In this document: in pieces, positions 1 through 9,025 of the stretch
How the letters are laid out: the number at the start of each line of letters is the position of its first letter
Numbering within the stretch: position 1 is the first letter of the stretch
Source of the DNA: Actimicrobium sp034313845
GTDB taxonomy: Bacteria > Pseudomonadota > Gammaproteobacteria > Burkholderiales > Burkholderiaceae_D
Length of the DNA: 64,000 bases
Assembly: GCF_034313845.1 (NCBI RefSeq)
Contig: NZ_JAVIWN010000003.1
Strand: one strand, 5' to 3'
Program-made: the position numbers and the translations under genes
The notes under the pieces: generated by a model
The model's input: only the letters and a program-made list of their open reading frames with translations
What the model was told of the DNA's origin: nothing
Database searches by the model: none

Positions 1-450
1 TACACAGTTACCGGACGACCGGTCAATGCGCGTGCCCTCGATGTGTTCAATGCGCAGACCCAGCGCAACCGTGCCACTTCGGTGGCGGCGCTGGCAAAGA
101 GCCACGTGCTGTTTTTCTTTTTCCGGGGTGATTGCGCGTACTGCCATGCGTTCGCGCCCTACCTGCGCGAGTTCGAAGCGAAATTTGGTTTGCAGGTCGA
201 GGGCATCAGCCTTGATGGCGGCACGTTGCCGGCGTTTCCGCGTCCGCGTATCGACAACGGCATTTCCCGCACGCTCGATGTAAAGCACGTGCCGGCGTTG
301 TATCTGGCCGATCCGGCGAGCGGGCGCATCACGCCGATCGGCTTTGGCGTGCTGTCCGAAAGCGAACTGCTTGAACGGCTCGACGTTGTCAGTCGCCCTG
401 AAGCTGCCGGCATGCTGCCGAGTGCGAGCAAGCGCATGAACGTGCGCTAG
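1..450 (+). CDS. traF: TraF-type conjugal pilus assembly protein (3' part)
   Basis: The frame is open at base 1, so the N-terminus lies outside the window; about 149 residues are visible. A thioredoxin-like fold is indicated by a hydrophobic strand followed by a CAYC active-site motif, then a conserved VPALYLADP segment resembling the cis-Pro loop. In F-type type IV secretion, TraF/TrbB-like proteins act in the periplasm, where they help assemble the conjugative pilus and form disulfides in Tra proteins. traH and traG follow on the same strand with short gaps, which supports the F-type assignment. CAYC suggests redox activity, unlike F plasmid TraF itself, which lacks the motif, so a TrbB-like role is possible. 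Confidence 0.85.
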   Translation, partial: YTVTGRPVNARALDVFNAQTQRNRATSVAALAKSHVLFFFFRGDCAYCHAFAPYLREFEAKFGLQVEGISLDGGTLPAFPRPRIDNGISRTLDVKHVPALYLADPASGRITPIGFGVLSESELLERLDVVSRPEAAGMLPSASKRMNVR

Positions 451-468
451 TTGATGAAAGGAGTCGAT

Positions 469-1905
469 ATGAAAACGTACTACCCATTCCGCAAATCCGT
501 CGCATTGGTACTGGCCGTGGTGATGGCAACCTTGCCCGCGCACGATGGCCTTGCTGGCAACCTGCAAAGCGAGGTGGACAAGATGCTCAACAACCTCGGC
601 ACCATCGATAACATCACCGCACCCGGCGCGTTTCGCGGCCAGACCTACAACACCTACACGGGCGGCAACCTGTTCATTCGCGCGCCGAACAAGGTGTACC
701 AGTTGGCTACCATCGACTTCCCGTTTGCAAAAGCAGGTTGCGGCGGGATCGATGCGTTTGGCGGCAGCTTCTCGCACGTGTCTGCCGCCGAGTTCAAGAA
801 CATTCTGAAAAATATTACCGCCGCGTTGCCGGGTGTCGCGTTCCAGCTGGCCTTGTCGTCGGTGTCGCCGCTGCTCGGGCAGAAGGTCGAGTGGATCAAG
901 AGTCTTGAGACCTTCATCAACAATGCCCGCATCAATTCCTGCGAGACGGCGCAGGCGCTGGTGCGCGGTGGCGCGAATGCGAGCGGTCTTGATGCGTTCT
1001 CGTCGTGCGTGCGCGTGGCGCTGCAACTTGGTTTGGAAAGTGACGAGGATGCCGCGCGCCGGCGCTGCAATCCGGCGCAGCAGAACAACGTGCTCAATGC
1101 CGGTCGTAGCAGTGGCGATGCAAGTGCCCGGGCGATGGCACCGTTTGTCGGCAATCTGACCTGGGAGGCGCTCAAGCGCAGCACTGCCTTCGATCCGCAG
1201 GAAGCCGAAATCATCATGAGCATGGTGGGTACCGTCATCGTGCTGCCGGACGACCGTACTCCGCGCACGGTGCCGCCGGTGCTCACCAGTCTCAACCAGA
1301 TGCTGTACGGGAATGAAGATGCCGGTGGCGGCAAGGTGCGGATTTCTCTGCTGTCCTGTCAAGGCAATGTCGACACTTGCGACAACCCGGTACCAGTCAA
1401 CGATGTGTTGTACGAACCGTTGACGACCAAGGTCGAGAACCTCATGCGCAGTCTGTCGGAAAAGATCCGCACGCGCGGCACGCCATCGCCGCAGGAGACT
1501 GCCTTCGTCAACCGGACTTCTGAGCCGGTGTACCGGATGCTCGCGGTCGGCAACACGATCGAAGGTTCCGGACTGGCCGAGATACTGATCATGCAGTACC
1601 GCGACATGGTGGCGGTCGACTATGCGTTCGGATTTTTGGAGCGCAATTTCCGGGAAGGGCTGGAGGTGCTGTCGAACAGCTTTCCCATGAACTCTGAGCA
1701 GCAGGGACTGGCTGCGGAATTGCGAGAACGGGTCCGTACCTACCTGGTGCAACTCAATGCGGAGCGTCAGCGCGTCAGTGCGCGCTCAGCCTCCTTCAGC
1801 CAGGTCGCTGCGGATCTCGAACGGATCGAGCGCCAACTGCGCGCAAACATGCCGCAGCACGTGATGGACTTGCTCGGCCAGTCGGCACTGATGACGGCCC
1901 AGTGA
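469..1905 (+). CDS. traH: Conjugal transfer protein TraH
   Basis: This 478-residue protein is close to the usual TraH length. The chosen ATG follows AAAGGAG by a good spacing; an in-frame upstream start would add six residues that lack their own ribosome site. The N-terminus is a clear signal peptide (basic start, hydrophobic core, LPAHDGLAG). The C-terminal 60 residues are rich in heptad-like E, R and L and probably form a coiled coil. TraH is a periplasmic/outer-membrane-associated protein needed for F-pilus assembly, working with TraF, TraU, TraW and TrbI. It begins 18 bp after traF and ends 47 bp before traG, consistent with one operon. Confidence 0.88.
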   Translation: MKTYYPFRKSVALVLAVVMATLPAHDGLAGNLQSEVDKMLNNLGTIDNITAPGAFRGQTYNTYTGGNLFIRAPNKVYQLATIDFPFAKAGCGGIDAFGGSFSHVSAAEFKNILKNITAALPGVAFQLALSSVSPLLGQKVEWIKSLETFINNARINSCETAQALVRGGANASGLDAFSSCVRVALQLGLESDEDAARRRCNPAQQNNVLNAGRSSGDASARAMAPFVGNLTWEALKRSTAFDPQEAEIIMSMVGTVIVLPDDRTPRTVPPVLTSLNQMLYGNEDAGGGKVRISLLSCQGNVDTCDNPVPVNDVLYEPLTTKVENLMRSLSEKIRTRGTPSPQETAFVNRTSEPVYRMLAVGNTIEGSGLAEILIMQYRDMVAVDYAFGFLERNFREGLEVLSNSFPMNSEQQGLAAELRERVRTYLVQLNAERQRVSARSASFSQVAADLERIERQLRANMPQHVMDLLGQSALMTAQ

Positions 1906-1952
1906 GGCCGGCTCGTTCGCAAAGGATGTGATCAACGAGAAAGGAGTGGTGT

Positions 1953-4841
1953 ATGTACGAGATTTTTTCTTACGGGAACAACGATGCGCTGTTCGGCATC
2001 TTCAATGCGATCGCAGCCATCATGGGCTCGCGCAACTACCTCGGTGCGCTGGGAGCAGTAGCCGTCATCGGGTTCATGGTGGCGGGTCTGGCCTACGCCT
2101 TCGCCCCGGAAAAGCTGATCGGCTGGAAATGGCTGGGCAGTGTCGTGGTCGTGTATTCGATCCTGTTCGTGCCGAAGGTCACCGTGAGCGTGGTCGACAA
2201 GCTCGGCACGCAACCAGTCCAGGTGGTGAGCAACGTGCCGTTCGGTGCTGCCGTATTCGGACACCTGACCAGCGTCATCGGCAACAGCCTGACCGAATTG
2301 TTCGAAGCGGCGTTCCAGTTCATCCCCGGTCCGGGCCAGTTGCCATCTGACCTGACTTACCAGAAACACGGACTACTGTTCGGTAACCGGCTCATCCGCG
2401 AGACGCGCAGCATGGTCTTCGCCGATCCTTCCTTCCGTACCGATATGATCAATTTCATCCACAACTGCACGATGTACGACCTGTCGGACGGCACCATCAA
2501 TCCGGCGGCGTTCTCGCGCAGCACGGACCTGTGGACGCTGATGGGCACGTCGCCTAATCCGGCACGGTATTCGACTGTAGCGGTCGCCGGCAAGGTGGTG
2601 CCGCAACCTTGTCCGCAGGCCTACCTGAACCTGTCGAACCGGATGCCGGCGCAAGTGGCGGACCTCAATAATTCGCTGGCCGTGCTGGTGAACCCGAACC
2701 TGCCGGTGGCCGAAGCGCAGGCTGAACTCGGCAATCAGGTCTGGTCGGCCTACGTCAAGACCAACCTCGCCGGAGCCGCGTCGTCGGCGGCCGACCTCAT
2801 TCGCCAGAATGCCGTCATCAACTCGGTCAAGGACACCAGCCTGATCATCGGCCAGAAGCTCAACGATCCGTCCTCGCTGATCCTGGCGATGGGACGCGCG
2901 CAGGCGATGGCGCAGATCAACGCGTCATGGATCAACTTCGGTCATGTCGCGCAGGAGGCGCTGCCGCTGATCCGCAACTCGCTCGAAGGGATCACTTACG
3001 CGCTTTTTCCGTTCGTGATCCTGCTGCTGTTTTTTACCTACGGACAGGGCACGGTGATGGCGCTGAAATCATATCTGGTGGCACTGATCTGGATACAGCT
3101 CTGGCCACCGGTGTATGCGATTCTGAATTATTTTGCGACGCTGGCCAGTGCGAAATCGATTGCGGCGGCGGCACATATGCCGTCGGGGACGGGGATGAGT
3201 TTGCTGACCGCGTCACCGGTGTATCAGAACAGCATTTCTGCCGAAGCGGTGGTCGGTTACTTGCTGATGGTGGCGTTGCCAGCGGTGGCGTGGTCGGTAG
3301 TGAAAGGCGTTGACACGATCGGCCAATCGAACATCACTGGTGTGGGCAGCCTGCAGAGTGCACTGACCGGCAGCACAGGCAGTGCTGCTGCAGGCAATCT
3401 CTCCAGTGGCAATGTCTCAATGGATCAGGTTCGTACGACGCCAACGCGCTCATCGGCCTATGCCCGCATGTGGCAGGACGAACTGTCGAACAACACCTTC
3501 AATGACAACATCCTGTCCGGCAAGCGCACAGTCAGCCTTGCGCAGAACGAGGGCTACGTGTCGATGACGTCAAGCCGGGGTTTCGGAACCGCCGTCGAGG
3601 AGCGTCTGAGCAAGGGCATCGAAACCACCAAGGTACAGCTTGAGGCAGCCTCTCGACAGAAGTCTGCTGCCCTGGCCGAGTCGGTGAGCAAGGGACGGGA
3701 GCATCTTGATACGAGTCAGCTCGGGTCCGCGTACACGAGTGCCGAGTCGGCAGCGGCACAGCAGAATTATGGGGATGTGAAGTCAATGGTGCAGCGGTAT
3801 GCGCGGACGATTGGCAAGGATGAGGGGACTGCGGCATATTTACTTTTTGATGCCGCCGGCAATATCGGTGGCGGGATTGGTGGTGGAGGTAAAGGTGGTC
3901 AAGGTGCGGGAGTTGACGTGAGTGCCGGCGGTGCGCTGACTCAACGCTACTCGTCCGGTCTGCAGAGAAATTACGAAGAGGCTGCGCAGAACATGACCAG
4001 TGAGCAATCAGCGAAGCTCAACGAATACGCTCGCCGCTTTCAATCTGATGAACAGTTCAGAACTGCCGTCATCGGCTCCGGCAAGGACTCTGAAGAGTTG
4101 GTTTCCCGGCTGCAAACCAGCGTCTCCCGCGAAAAAAGGGCAGAGGAAACCTTACGCGAACTCACCAGCTTCGCCGAAGAAGCCCGCTACGCCGAGACGC
4201 GCGACGAGCGTGCCTCAATTGACATGATGCGTGATCCCGCCAACTGGAAACGGATGCTGGAAGCCGTAGCGCGCCACGACGGTTCGCCGCAAGCGCAACA
4301 AACGGTGATCAACAACATGCTCCTTGAATACGGTGCGCTGACACGGCCACAGCGCAACTTGAAGGGTGCGAATCTTCCGTGGGGCCACGAGGCGGTCAAT
4401 GAACAGCACCAGCGCAATCTTGCGGAGAAGGGACTCCAGTCGGGTGTGGACGATACCTACAAAAAAATGAAATCGAAGGTGGGTGCCAATCCGACATCCT
4501 CGATTGATTCTGGTGGATTGTCCGATAACGTCAACAGTGAAATTAGTCGTCAGCGTTCAGGTGCCGATGCCGCGTTAAACAGCCAGAGTGGTGCAATGAA
4601 TCAGGCAGGTAAAAATTTCGACACTGTGACGGGCATCGTCAAGACGACACCCGGGGTGGATAGCAAAGGCGTTGGCAATCCGGATGGCGTGTTACGCAGT
4701 AAACGCATTTTAGGCAACGACGCGAGGGATCTGTTTGCCGAAGATGTAAAACAGAGCTTTGATAACGCCGTTGACGGCGCGAAAGAGCTTGGCGACAAGG
4801 CAAAGGATGCCGTTGATCGTGCGCTCGGTAAGAAGAAATGA
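1953..4841 (+). CDS. traG: Conjugal transfer mating-pair stabilisation protein TraG
   Basis: A 962-residue protein whose length and order after traH match F-type TraG. AAAGGAG lies just upstream of the ATG. Hydrophobic segments lie near residues 25-65, 345-400 and 425-450. They are followed by a long polar periplasmic C-terminal half with a glycine-rich stretch (near residue 640) and charged, helix-rich sequence. In F, the N-terminal part acts in pilus assembly and the C-terminal part in mating-pair stabilisation and entry exclusion recognition. traG is the last recognisable tra gene here; the next gene is on the opposite strand. No truncation is visible. Confidence 0.88.
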   Translation: MYEIFSYGNNDALFGIFNAIAAIMGSRNYLGALGAVAVIGFMVAGLAYAFAPEKLIGWKWLGSVVVVYSILFVPKVTVSVVDKLGTQPVQVVSNVPFGAAVFGHLTSVIGNSLTELFEAAFQFIPGPGQLPSDLTYQKHGLLFGNRLIRETRSMVFADPSFRTDMINFIHNCTMYDLSDGTINPAAFSRSTDLWTLMGTSPNPARYSTVAVAGKVVPQPCPQAYLNLSNRMPAQVADLNNSLAVLVNPNLPVAEAQAELGNQVWSAYVKTNLAGAASSAADLIRQNAVINSVKDTSLIIGQKLNDPSSLILAMGRAQAMAQINASWINFGHVAQEALPLIRNSLEGITYALFPFVILLLFFTYGQGTVMALKSYLVALIWIQLWPPVYAILNYFATLASAKSIAAAAHMPSGTGMSLLTASPVYQNSISAEAVVGYLLMVALPAVAWSVVKGVDTIGQSNITGVGSLQSALTGSTGSAAAGNLSSGNVSMDQVRTTPTRSSAYARMWQDELSNNTFNDNILSGKRTVSLAQNEGYVSMTSSRGFGTAVEERLSKGIETTKVQLEAASRQKSAALAESVSKGREHLDTSQLGSAYTSAESAAAQQNYGDVKSMVQRYARTIGKDEGTAAYLLFDAAGNIGGGIGGGGKGGQGAGVDVSAGGALTQRYSSGLQRNYEEAAQNMTSEQSAKLNEYARRFQSDEQFRTAVIGSGKDSEELVSRLQTSVSREKRAEETLRELTSFAEEARYAETRDERASIDMMRDPANWKRMLEAVARHDGSPQAQQTVINNMLLEYGALTRPQRNLKGANLPWGHEAVNEQHQRNLAEKGLQSGVDDTYKKMKSKVGANPTSSIDSGGLSDNVNSEISRQRSGADAALNSQSGAMNQAGKNFDTVTGIVKTTPGVDSKGVGNPDGVLRSKRILGNDARDLFAEDVKQSFDNAVDGAKELGDKAKDAVDRALGKKK

Positions 4842-4876
4842 GCAGGCATTGATGCGGTACTAAACACAGCGCGAGA

Positions 4877-5188
4877 TCAATATCCGTCGTGATTGCCGAA
4901 GTATTGTTGTGCTCGTGGGTCTAATGAAAGTGGTCCTCCAAAGCGATTGGGTGTTAGCGGCTTGGTGAGATTCGGGTCGTAAGGGTTATTGAGATGCGAG
5001 TAGTACTCACCGCTGCCGGGATGCGCTATCGCTGCATCGACAAACATGCCGATTGCCAAGGCCAGTCCGCCGACCAGCAGCGTTCCCAGAATGATGCCGA
5101 TAGGACCAGAGGCGTGACCGCAGTAAATACCGAAAGCCGTGCCGGCTAAGCCGAGCAGCCAGGCCAATGTATGACGTCGCAGATTCAT
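4877..5188 (-). CDS. Small two-helix membrane protein, unknown
   Basis: This 103-residue protein converges on traG, with 35 bp between the stops. The first 55 residues hold two hydrophobic helices: the first after MNLRRHTLAW, the second around GIILGTLLVGGLALAIGM. A polar, proline- and asparagine-rich tail with repeated Y and N follows (SGEYYSHLNNPYDPN). The tail probably faces one side of the inner membrane. I do not recognise the family. Its position beside tra genes suggests a conjugative-element accessory protein, for example in exclusion or anchoring, but nothing in the sequence proves that. A GGAAACAT stretch precedes the ATG on the minus strand. Confidence 0.6.
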   Translation of the reverse strand: MNLRRHTLAWLLGLAGTAFGIYCGHASGPIGIILGTLLVGGLALAIGMFVDAAIAHPGSGEYYSHLNNPYDPNLTKPLTPNRFGGPLSLDPRAQQYFGNHDGY

Positions 5189-5284
5189 GATGTTTCCTTC
5201 ACTAACCGATGCTGTTGTAACTGATCCTGCCTATGATTTTGTTCTGCCAACTACAAGGATCGCTTGCCTCGAAAGGAGTTCCCG

Positions 5285-5878
5285 ATGCGAAAATTCACTT
5301 TAATTTTGCCTGCACTATCGAGCGTGTTATTGAGCACGGTCACGCTGCCTGCCTCGGCATATTCCCTCTGGAATCGCACGACCGACGAGTCGGTCTGTGA
5401 CTTCTCGCCGATGACTACGTACCGGCTCTTGCAAAAGAATAAGACCAATATTCCGTACGTGGTTCCAGAGCCGGATCAGGTCGAGGGCTATTCCCGGCTT
5501 GCTCTACGGGAAGCGAGCGCGCACTGCAAGGATGGTCAGGTGCTGGTGTTGCATTCGACCCAGGGCAACAACCTCGATGCGCAGGTTTTTCGGGGTGTTA
5601 CGTCAGAGCTCTGCATGATTGCCGATGTGAACCAGAAAGCGGTACCGACTACTGAATTCCCGAAGGCATTTGAAGTGCGCTGCCGTATCGTGAAGATCGC
5701 GCAGGCCAGGGATGTCAGTGCAAGGAAGGAGGCTGAGAAACCTACGGAGGAATTTATTCGGGAGAGTTTTAAGTTAGGGACGGCACCCTCAGGAACTGTG
5801 TCGTTTGGTGGGCGTGCTGGGCAGCAGGATTCGACATTTTGTTTGGGGCAGTTGTTGGGGATTGGTCGTTGCCGGTAG
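5285..5878 (+). CDS. Exported protein of unknown function
   Basis: A 197-residue protein. The ATG at 5285 was chosen because AAAGGAG sits just upstream and a classical signal peptide follows (MRKFTLILP, hydrophobic core, cleavage expected after PASA). The mature part starts YSLWNRTTDE and has five scattered cysteines (SVCDF, AHCKDG, SELCMI, VRCR, STFC), which suggests a disulfide-bonded periplasmic protein. No known domain was recognised. It lies after the tra genes, on the same strand as traG but separated from it by an opposed gene, so it is probably transcribed on its own. Confidence 0.65.
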   Translation: MRKFTLILPALSSVLLSTVTLPASAYSLWNRTTDESVCDFSPMTTYRLLQKNKTNIPYVVPEPDQVEGYSRLALREASAHCKDGQVLVLHSTQGNNLDAQVFRGVTSELCMIADVNQKAVPTTEFPKAFEVRCRIVKIAQARDVSARKEAEKPTEEFIRESFKLGTAPSGTVSFGGRAGQQDSTFCLGQLLGIGRCR

Positions 5879-6091
5879 GATCGTTGGGCTATTGACGCTG
5901 ATGACGGAGTATTAGCATGCCTCTGTCTTGCGAGATCTTTGATACGTTGCAAGTGGGTTTAACGTAAAACGTCGCTGCTGAGATTCGGCAGAATTGAGTA
6001 TCAAATTACTTCGACAGCAAGCGCCAACTCAAAGTATTTCTTATTTAATTGTAACTACAAAAAAATTGATTTATTTCTTGTTGAGGCTACA

Positions 6092-6388
6092 ATGGCCAAT
6101 GAGGTTTCACCGGACGAATCGGTGTCTTATGATCCGAATAAGCGACTATCGAACCTGCAAAAACACGGCATTGATTTTCGTGAGTGCGGCAGGATTTTTG
6201 ACGACGCGATGCTTTCGAAGGAGGACAAAAGACATGACTACGAAGCAGCGCGAATCATTAGCCTTGGTGTTCTTGGTGATTTGATCGTTTATTTTGTCTG
6301 GGAAGATCGACATTTACCCCATTGTATTTCTTGCAGAGAGGCAGCAAAGCATGAAAAAGCCATCTATAAAAAGCACCGTTACCGATGA
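6092..6388 (+). CDS. brnT: BrnT-family ribonuclease toxin
   Basis: A 98-residue protein with the BrnT pattern: YDPNKRLSNLQKHGIDF near the N-terminus, FDDAMLS in the middle, LGDLIVYFVWED on the central strand, and a basic C-terminal helix (KHEKAIYKKHRYR). BrnT is a RelE-fold mRNA-cleaving toxin of type II toxin-antitoxin systems. The start follows TTGAGG. The antitoxin gene brnA begins inside its last 38 bases, the usual toxin-first order with overlap. The family's typical ARKA motif is changed here to SCREAAKHEK, so activity should not be taken for granted. Confidence 0.82.
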   Translation: MANEVSPDESVSYDPNKRLSNLQKHGIDFRECGRIFDDAMLSKEDKRHDYEAARIISLGVLGDLIVYFVWEDRHLPHCISCREAAKHEKAIYKKHRYR

Positions 6389-6653
6389 TACAAAGCCCTA
6401 TCCCACCAATGATGTTCAGGCAGCAGAGGATTTCTGGAAAGACGGGATGATCCATTCCGGTGTCGCGGAACTAAGGAGACTGCGTGGCCAGCGCGGCACG
6501 CAGAAGGCTCCAGTGAAAGAGGCAGTGTCGATCCGTTATGACCAAGCCATACTGACGCGTTTTCGGGAGTCAGGTGACGGTTGGCAAACCCGCATGAACG
6601 CAGCCTTGAAGGATTGGCTGAAAACCCATTCGCCAACCGACGTGGCACCGTGA
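6351..6653 (+). CDS. brnA: BrnA-family antitoxin
   Basis: A 100-residue partner of BrnT. The C-terminal half carries the BrnA ribbon-helix-helix signature: VSIRYDQAILTRFRESG, then GWQTRMNAALKDWLKTH. BrnA binds and neutralises BrnT and represses the shared promoter through its RHH domain. The ATG at 6351 was chosen over an upstream in-frame start because it follows AGAGAGGCAG and begins the family-like lysine-rich N-terminus. It overlaps brnT by 38 bases, so translation is probably coupled. Linkage to conjugation genes fits a stabilising role on a mobile element. Confidence 0.85.
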   Translation: MKKPSIKSTVTDDTKPYPTNDVQAAEDFWKDGMIHSGVAELRRLRGQRGTQKAPVKEAVSIRYDQAILTRFRESGDGWQTRMNAALKDWLKTHSPTDVAP

Positions 6654-7027
6654 TCGTGCCGGACCTACTTGTTCTATGGAATTCGGGTTCACCATTCAGC
6701 TACGGCCGGCTACGATCTCAAATGTCTCAAGTATTCCAGTGATTTGCTTTGCTCCGGGGGCATCAAAGACAAGGACTATCAGTGTAAATTGGCGATTCTC
6801 ATCGCTTTGAGGATGCGGCGTAAAACTTGGACAAGTTTGCACCATGCTGCCAAGACTCACTCAGTATCCGATGGGGACTGCATGAGCTAAGGGAGAGGCA
6901 AAGCGGGGGCTCTGATTACCCTTCTTATGTGGTGAATTACCAATCCAAGTCAAACTTTCCACAATTCCTTCCAGACCAAGCAAGACCGTTAATCTCAGAT
7001 ATGTTTGATGCATCCACCGCTGGGAAT
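6654..7027. other. Intergenic stretch without a supported gene
   Basis: I see no convincing gene here. Short open frames exist on the plus strand, but none has a ribosome site, family-like sequence or biased composition. The stretch separates the BrnTA pair and tra genes from the chromosome-like block, so it may hold an element boundary, but no direct repeat or tRNA end was recognised. Confidence 0.4.
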
Positions 7028-7516
7028 TTAACAACCAAGCTGGTGATAACGATTTCGTTTGTCGTATAAAAATTCTTGTATTGCCAATCTACTTTCCTGG
7101 TTGCTGCTGCTTTCACTTCGTTCTGTCCGCGCTATCTCGCCATCCAGTTGCCGGCAGTCAGACTTGGCTGATGGTGCGAGTCTCGACCTGCGCGTCTCCG
7201 TTTCAAGCTGTTGGGAATTTAAGCCTGTTAGCGGTCTGATGGCTTCGGCAAAAACTTCTCGCTTCTTTTCACGGCCAACATCGGTGCCGACTAGTTCTTT
7301 CCCAGTGGTTTTATTCAGGCCACGCGATGGTTCGATCTGCAGGCGTTGGGCACCAAGACAAGGGACATCTGAATAAACGATTGCTTTGTCGACAGTGCAT
7401 TTGAACACCGTACGTGTCGAAGTGCCCCAAGGCGTGGGTTGCACAAGAGTCGTCTGTGCACTTGTGATCGCCGGGGGCAGCAACACGAGGAGGTAAGAGG
7501 TCAATATTCTTCGCAT
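7028..7516 (-). CDS. Exported DUF4124-like protein
   Basis: A 162-residue protein with a signal peptide (MRRILTSYLLVLLPPAITSAQ). The mature part begins with a DUF4124-like stretch: FKCTVDKAIVYSDVPC, the usual 'F-C-D-G-x-x-x-YSD-x-PC' core with two cysteines. DUF4124 proteins are common periplasmic proteins of betaproteobacteria with no firm function. The rest is basic and glutamine- or arginine-rich, probably helical (EIARTERSESSSNQESRLA), and ends in a cysteine. It stands alone on the minus strand, 54 bp downstream of the restriction-like gene. Confidence 0.65.
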   Translation of the reverse strand: MRRILTSYLLVLLPPAITSAQTTLVQPTPWGTSTRTVFKCTVDKAIVYSDVPCLGAQRLQIEPSRGLNKTTGKELVGTDVGREKKREVFAEAIRPLTGLNSQQLETETRRSRLAPSAKSDCRQLDGEIARTERSESSSNQESRLAIQEFLYDKRNRYHQLGC

Positions 7517-7570
7517 TCCAGATAATCCTGTTTAGATCGTGTAATTGTGACCACGTATTTTCAGGACGCG

Positions 7571-8803
7571 TTACGCGATCATTCGCCTGAACGAAGCTCG
7601 GAAATCAATTGGCTCCATATGCAGATGGCGCGTCACGTCCCCTTGCAGCATGTAGAGTTTGGGTTGGGTACCGAACTGGAAGACGCGGTAGAGCTGAAAC
7701 GCATCTCCGCTCTCGCGTGAAAAATCAAGTTCGTTGCGGCTGATGATGAACGACGATTTGTGCGCGCCATTGGTCGTCTTGACCTCGATGTAGCGTGGCG
7801 CGTCTTCCGCATCGAACGACAAAATATCGTAACCGGTGCCGTCGCCCAGTCGATCCGATACCCAGTCGACTCGCTGAAATAGGTCGTCGAGGCCGGCTTG
7901 AGCCAGGCGGTGCTGTTCAAAGCCTAATACCCACTGTTCGCCGGCACGTCCAAGGCTGCGGTTCGACGCGTCCCGGCCTGCGAAATCGATTTTCCGCGGC
8001 AGGCGAAGCCGCGCAGCGTGGGGCGGCACGACCGGTATCGATTCCACCAATGGCGCGTCAACCACCACCGCATGAAAAGTACTGGCACCGGGCGTTTTAA
8101 CCTCTTCAAGGGCATCCACTGTTTGTTCAAGCACATCCGGATGGTCAAGGATGAACCGGGCAACCGTCTTGCGCAGCAATAGCTGACTATTGCCGCGAGG
8201 CTTATAACCCTGAATGTATGGCAGATCCATTTCATGCAGAACGGCACTGATGTTTTGATGCTTGAGCTCGACCGAGGCCTTCGTGCGATTCTGAAGCAGG
8301 GATCGAAGGCTGGCATTGCGTTCGCTCTTGTTGATTTTTTCTTCTCTTGCTTCAGCGATCAGCATGTCGAAGTACGCCGCGACGGTGGCGTCGACTTCAC
8401 CTTGTGACCAGTCATGACCGACCTCGACGACGACAAAGCCAAGGCTTTGCAGTTTGGTCACGACGGTCGCTTCCCCACCTGAAAAGGCCGCAGGGATCAA
8501 TGGCCCTTCCGTAGGATATTGAAAGCCAAAGGCGGCACCGACGATGGCTTTGGAATCACACAGCTGCCCATTCTCTGGATTACGGACCATGAACGTGCGT
8601 GACTTTCCAAATCCATATCGCGCAAGAAAAGTGTTGCGCCCGATACGCGAGAACTCATTCAGGGCAGACTGGACCGCTATCGGACTTTGCAAGCGAGGGA
8701 GATCAGATGCCATCGGATGCGTTGGTAACGTTGCAGGCAAACCATCCGCACGAACGAACGGCACGTCCGGTTGCAAAAACAAAGGTTGTGCTGACGCGCC
8801 CAT
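7571..8803 (-). CDS. McrA-head/DUF3883 restriction-like protein
   Basis: A 410-residue protein with two recognisable parts. Residues 40-125 resemble the ScoMcrA-like N-terminal head domain (ALNEFSRIGRNTFLARYGFG, then DSKAIVGAAFGF). Residues 290-405 are a DUF3883 nuclease-like domain: GRAGEQWVLGFEQ, DGTGYDILSFD and YIEVKTTNG, a PD-(D/E)xK-like arrangement. Such proteins are linked to modification-dependent (type IV) restriction. No methyltransferase or helicase partner lies nearby, so a solitary defence nuclease is the inference. An alternative ATG at 8713 would remove 30 residues that precede the head domain. Neither start has a strong ribosome site. Confidence 0.7.
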   Translation of the reverse strand: MGASAQPLFLQPDVPFVRADGLPATLPTHPMASDLPRLQSPIAVQSALNEFSRIGRNTFLARYGFGKSRTFMVRNPENGQLCDSKAIVGAAFGFQYPTEGPLIPAAFSGGEATVVTKLQSLGFVVVEVGHDWSQGEVDATVAAYFDMLIAEAREEKINKSERNASLRSLLQNRTKASVELKHQNISAVLHEMDLPYIQGYKPRGNSQLLLRKTVARFILDHPDVLEQTVDALEEVKTPGASTFHAVVVDAPLVESIPVVPPHAARLRLPRKIDFAGRDASNRSLGRAGEQWVLGFEQHRLAQAGLDDLFQRVDWVSDRLGDGTGYDILSFDAEDAPRYIEVKTTNGAHKSSFIISRNELDFSRESGDAFQLYRVFQFGTQPKLYMLQGDVTRHLHMEPIDFRASFRRMIA

Positions 8804-9025
8804 GCACCATAGCGATGATCTCCAGCAGATATCTCGCGGCGAATGATGTGCTTTTTTCCATTGGATGGCGTCCCTGTTCGAGAGGGTGGGCCTGTTGGTT
8901 ATGCGGTGGCAAACACTAACACTAATGTTGCTTTTTGGAAGCGCAATTTTAGGTCAGCACCAACAGATTGGTTCCAGCGACGTTTGTCGATGACAGGCAA
9001 TCGCGGTGTGCCAAGCCTATTGTCT

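Noticed and set aside
6669..7069. Two short plus-strand genes after brnA
   Set aside because: Frames lack start signals and protein-like composition; they overlap each other in different frames.
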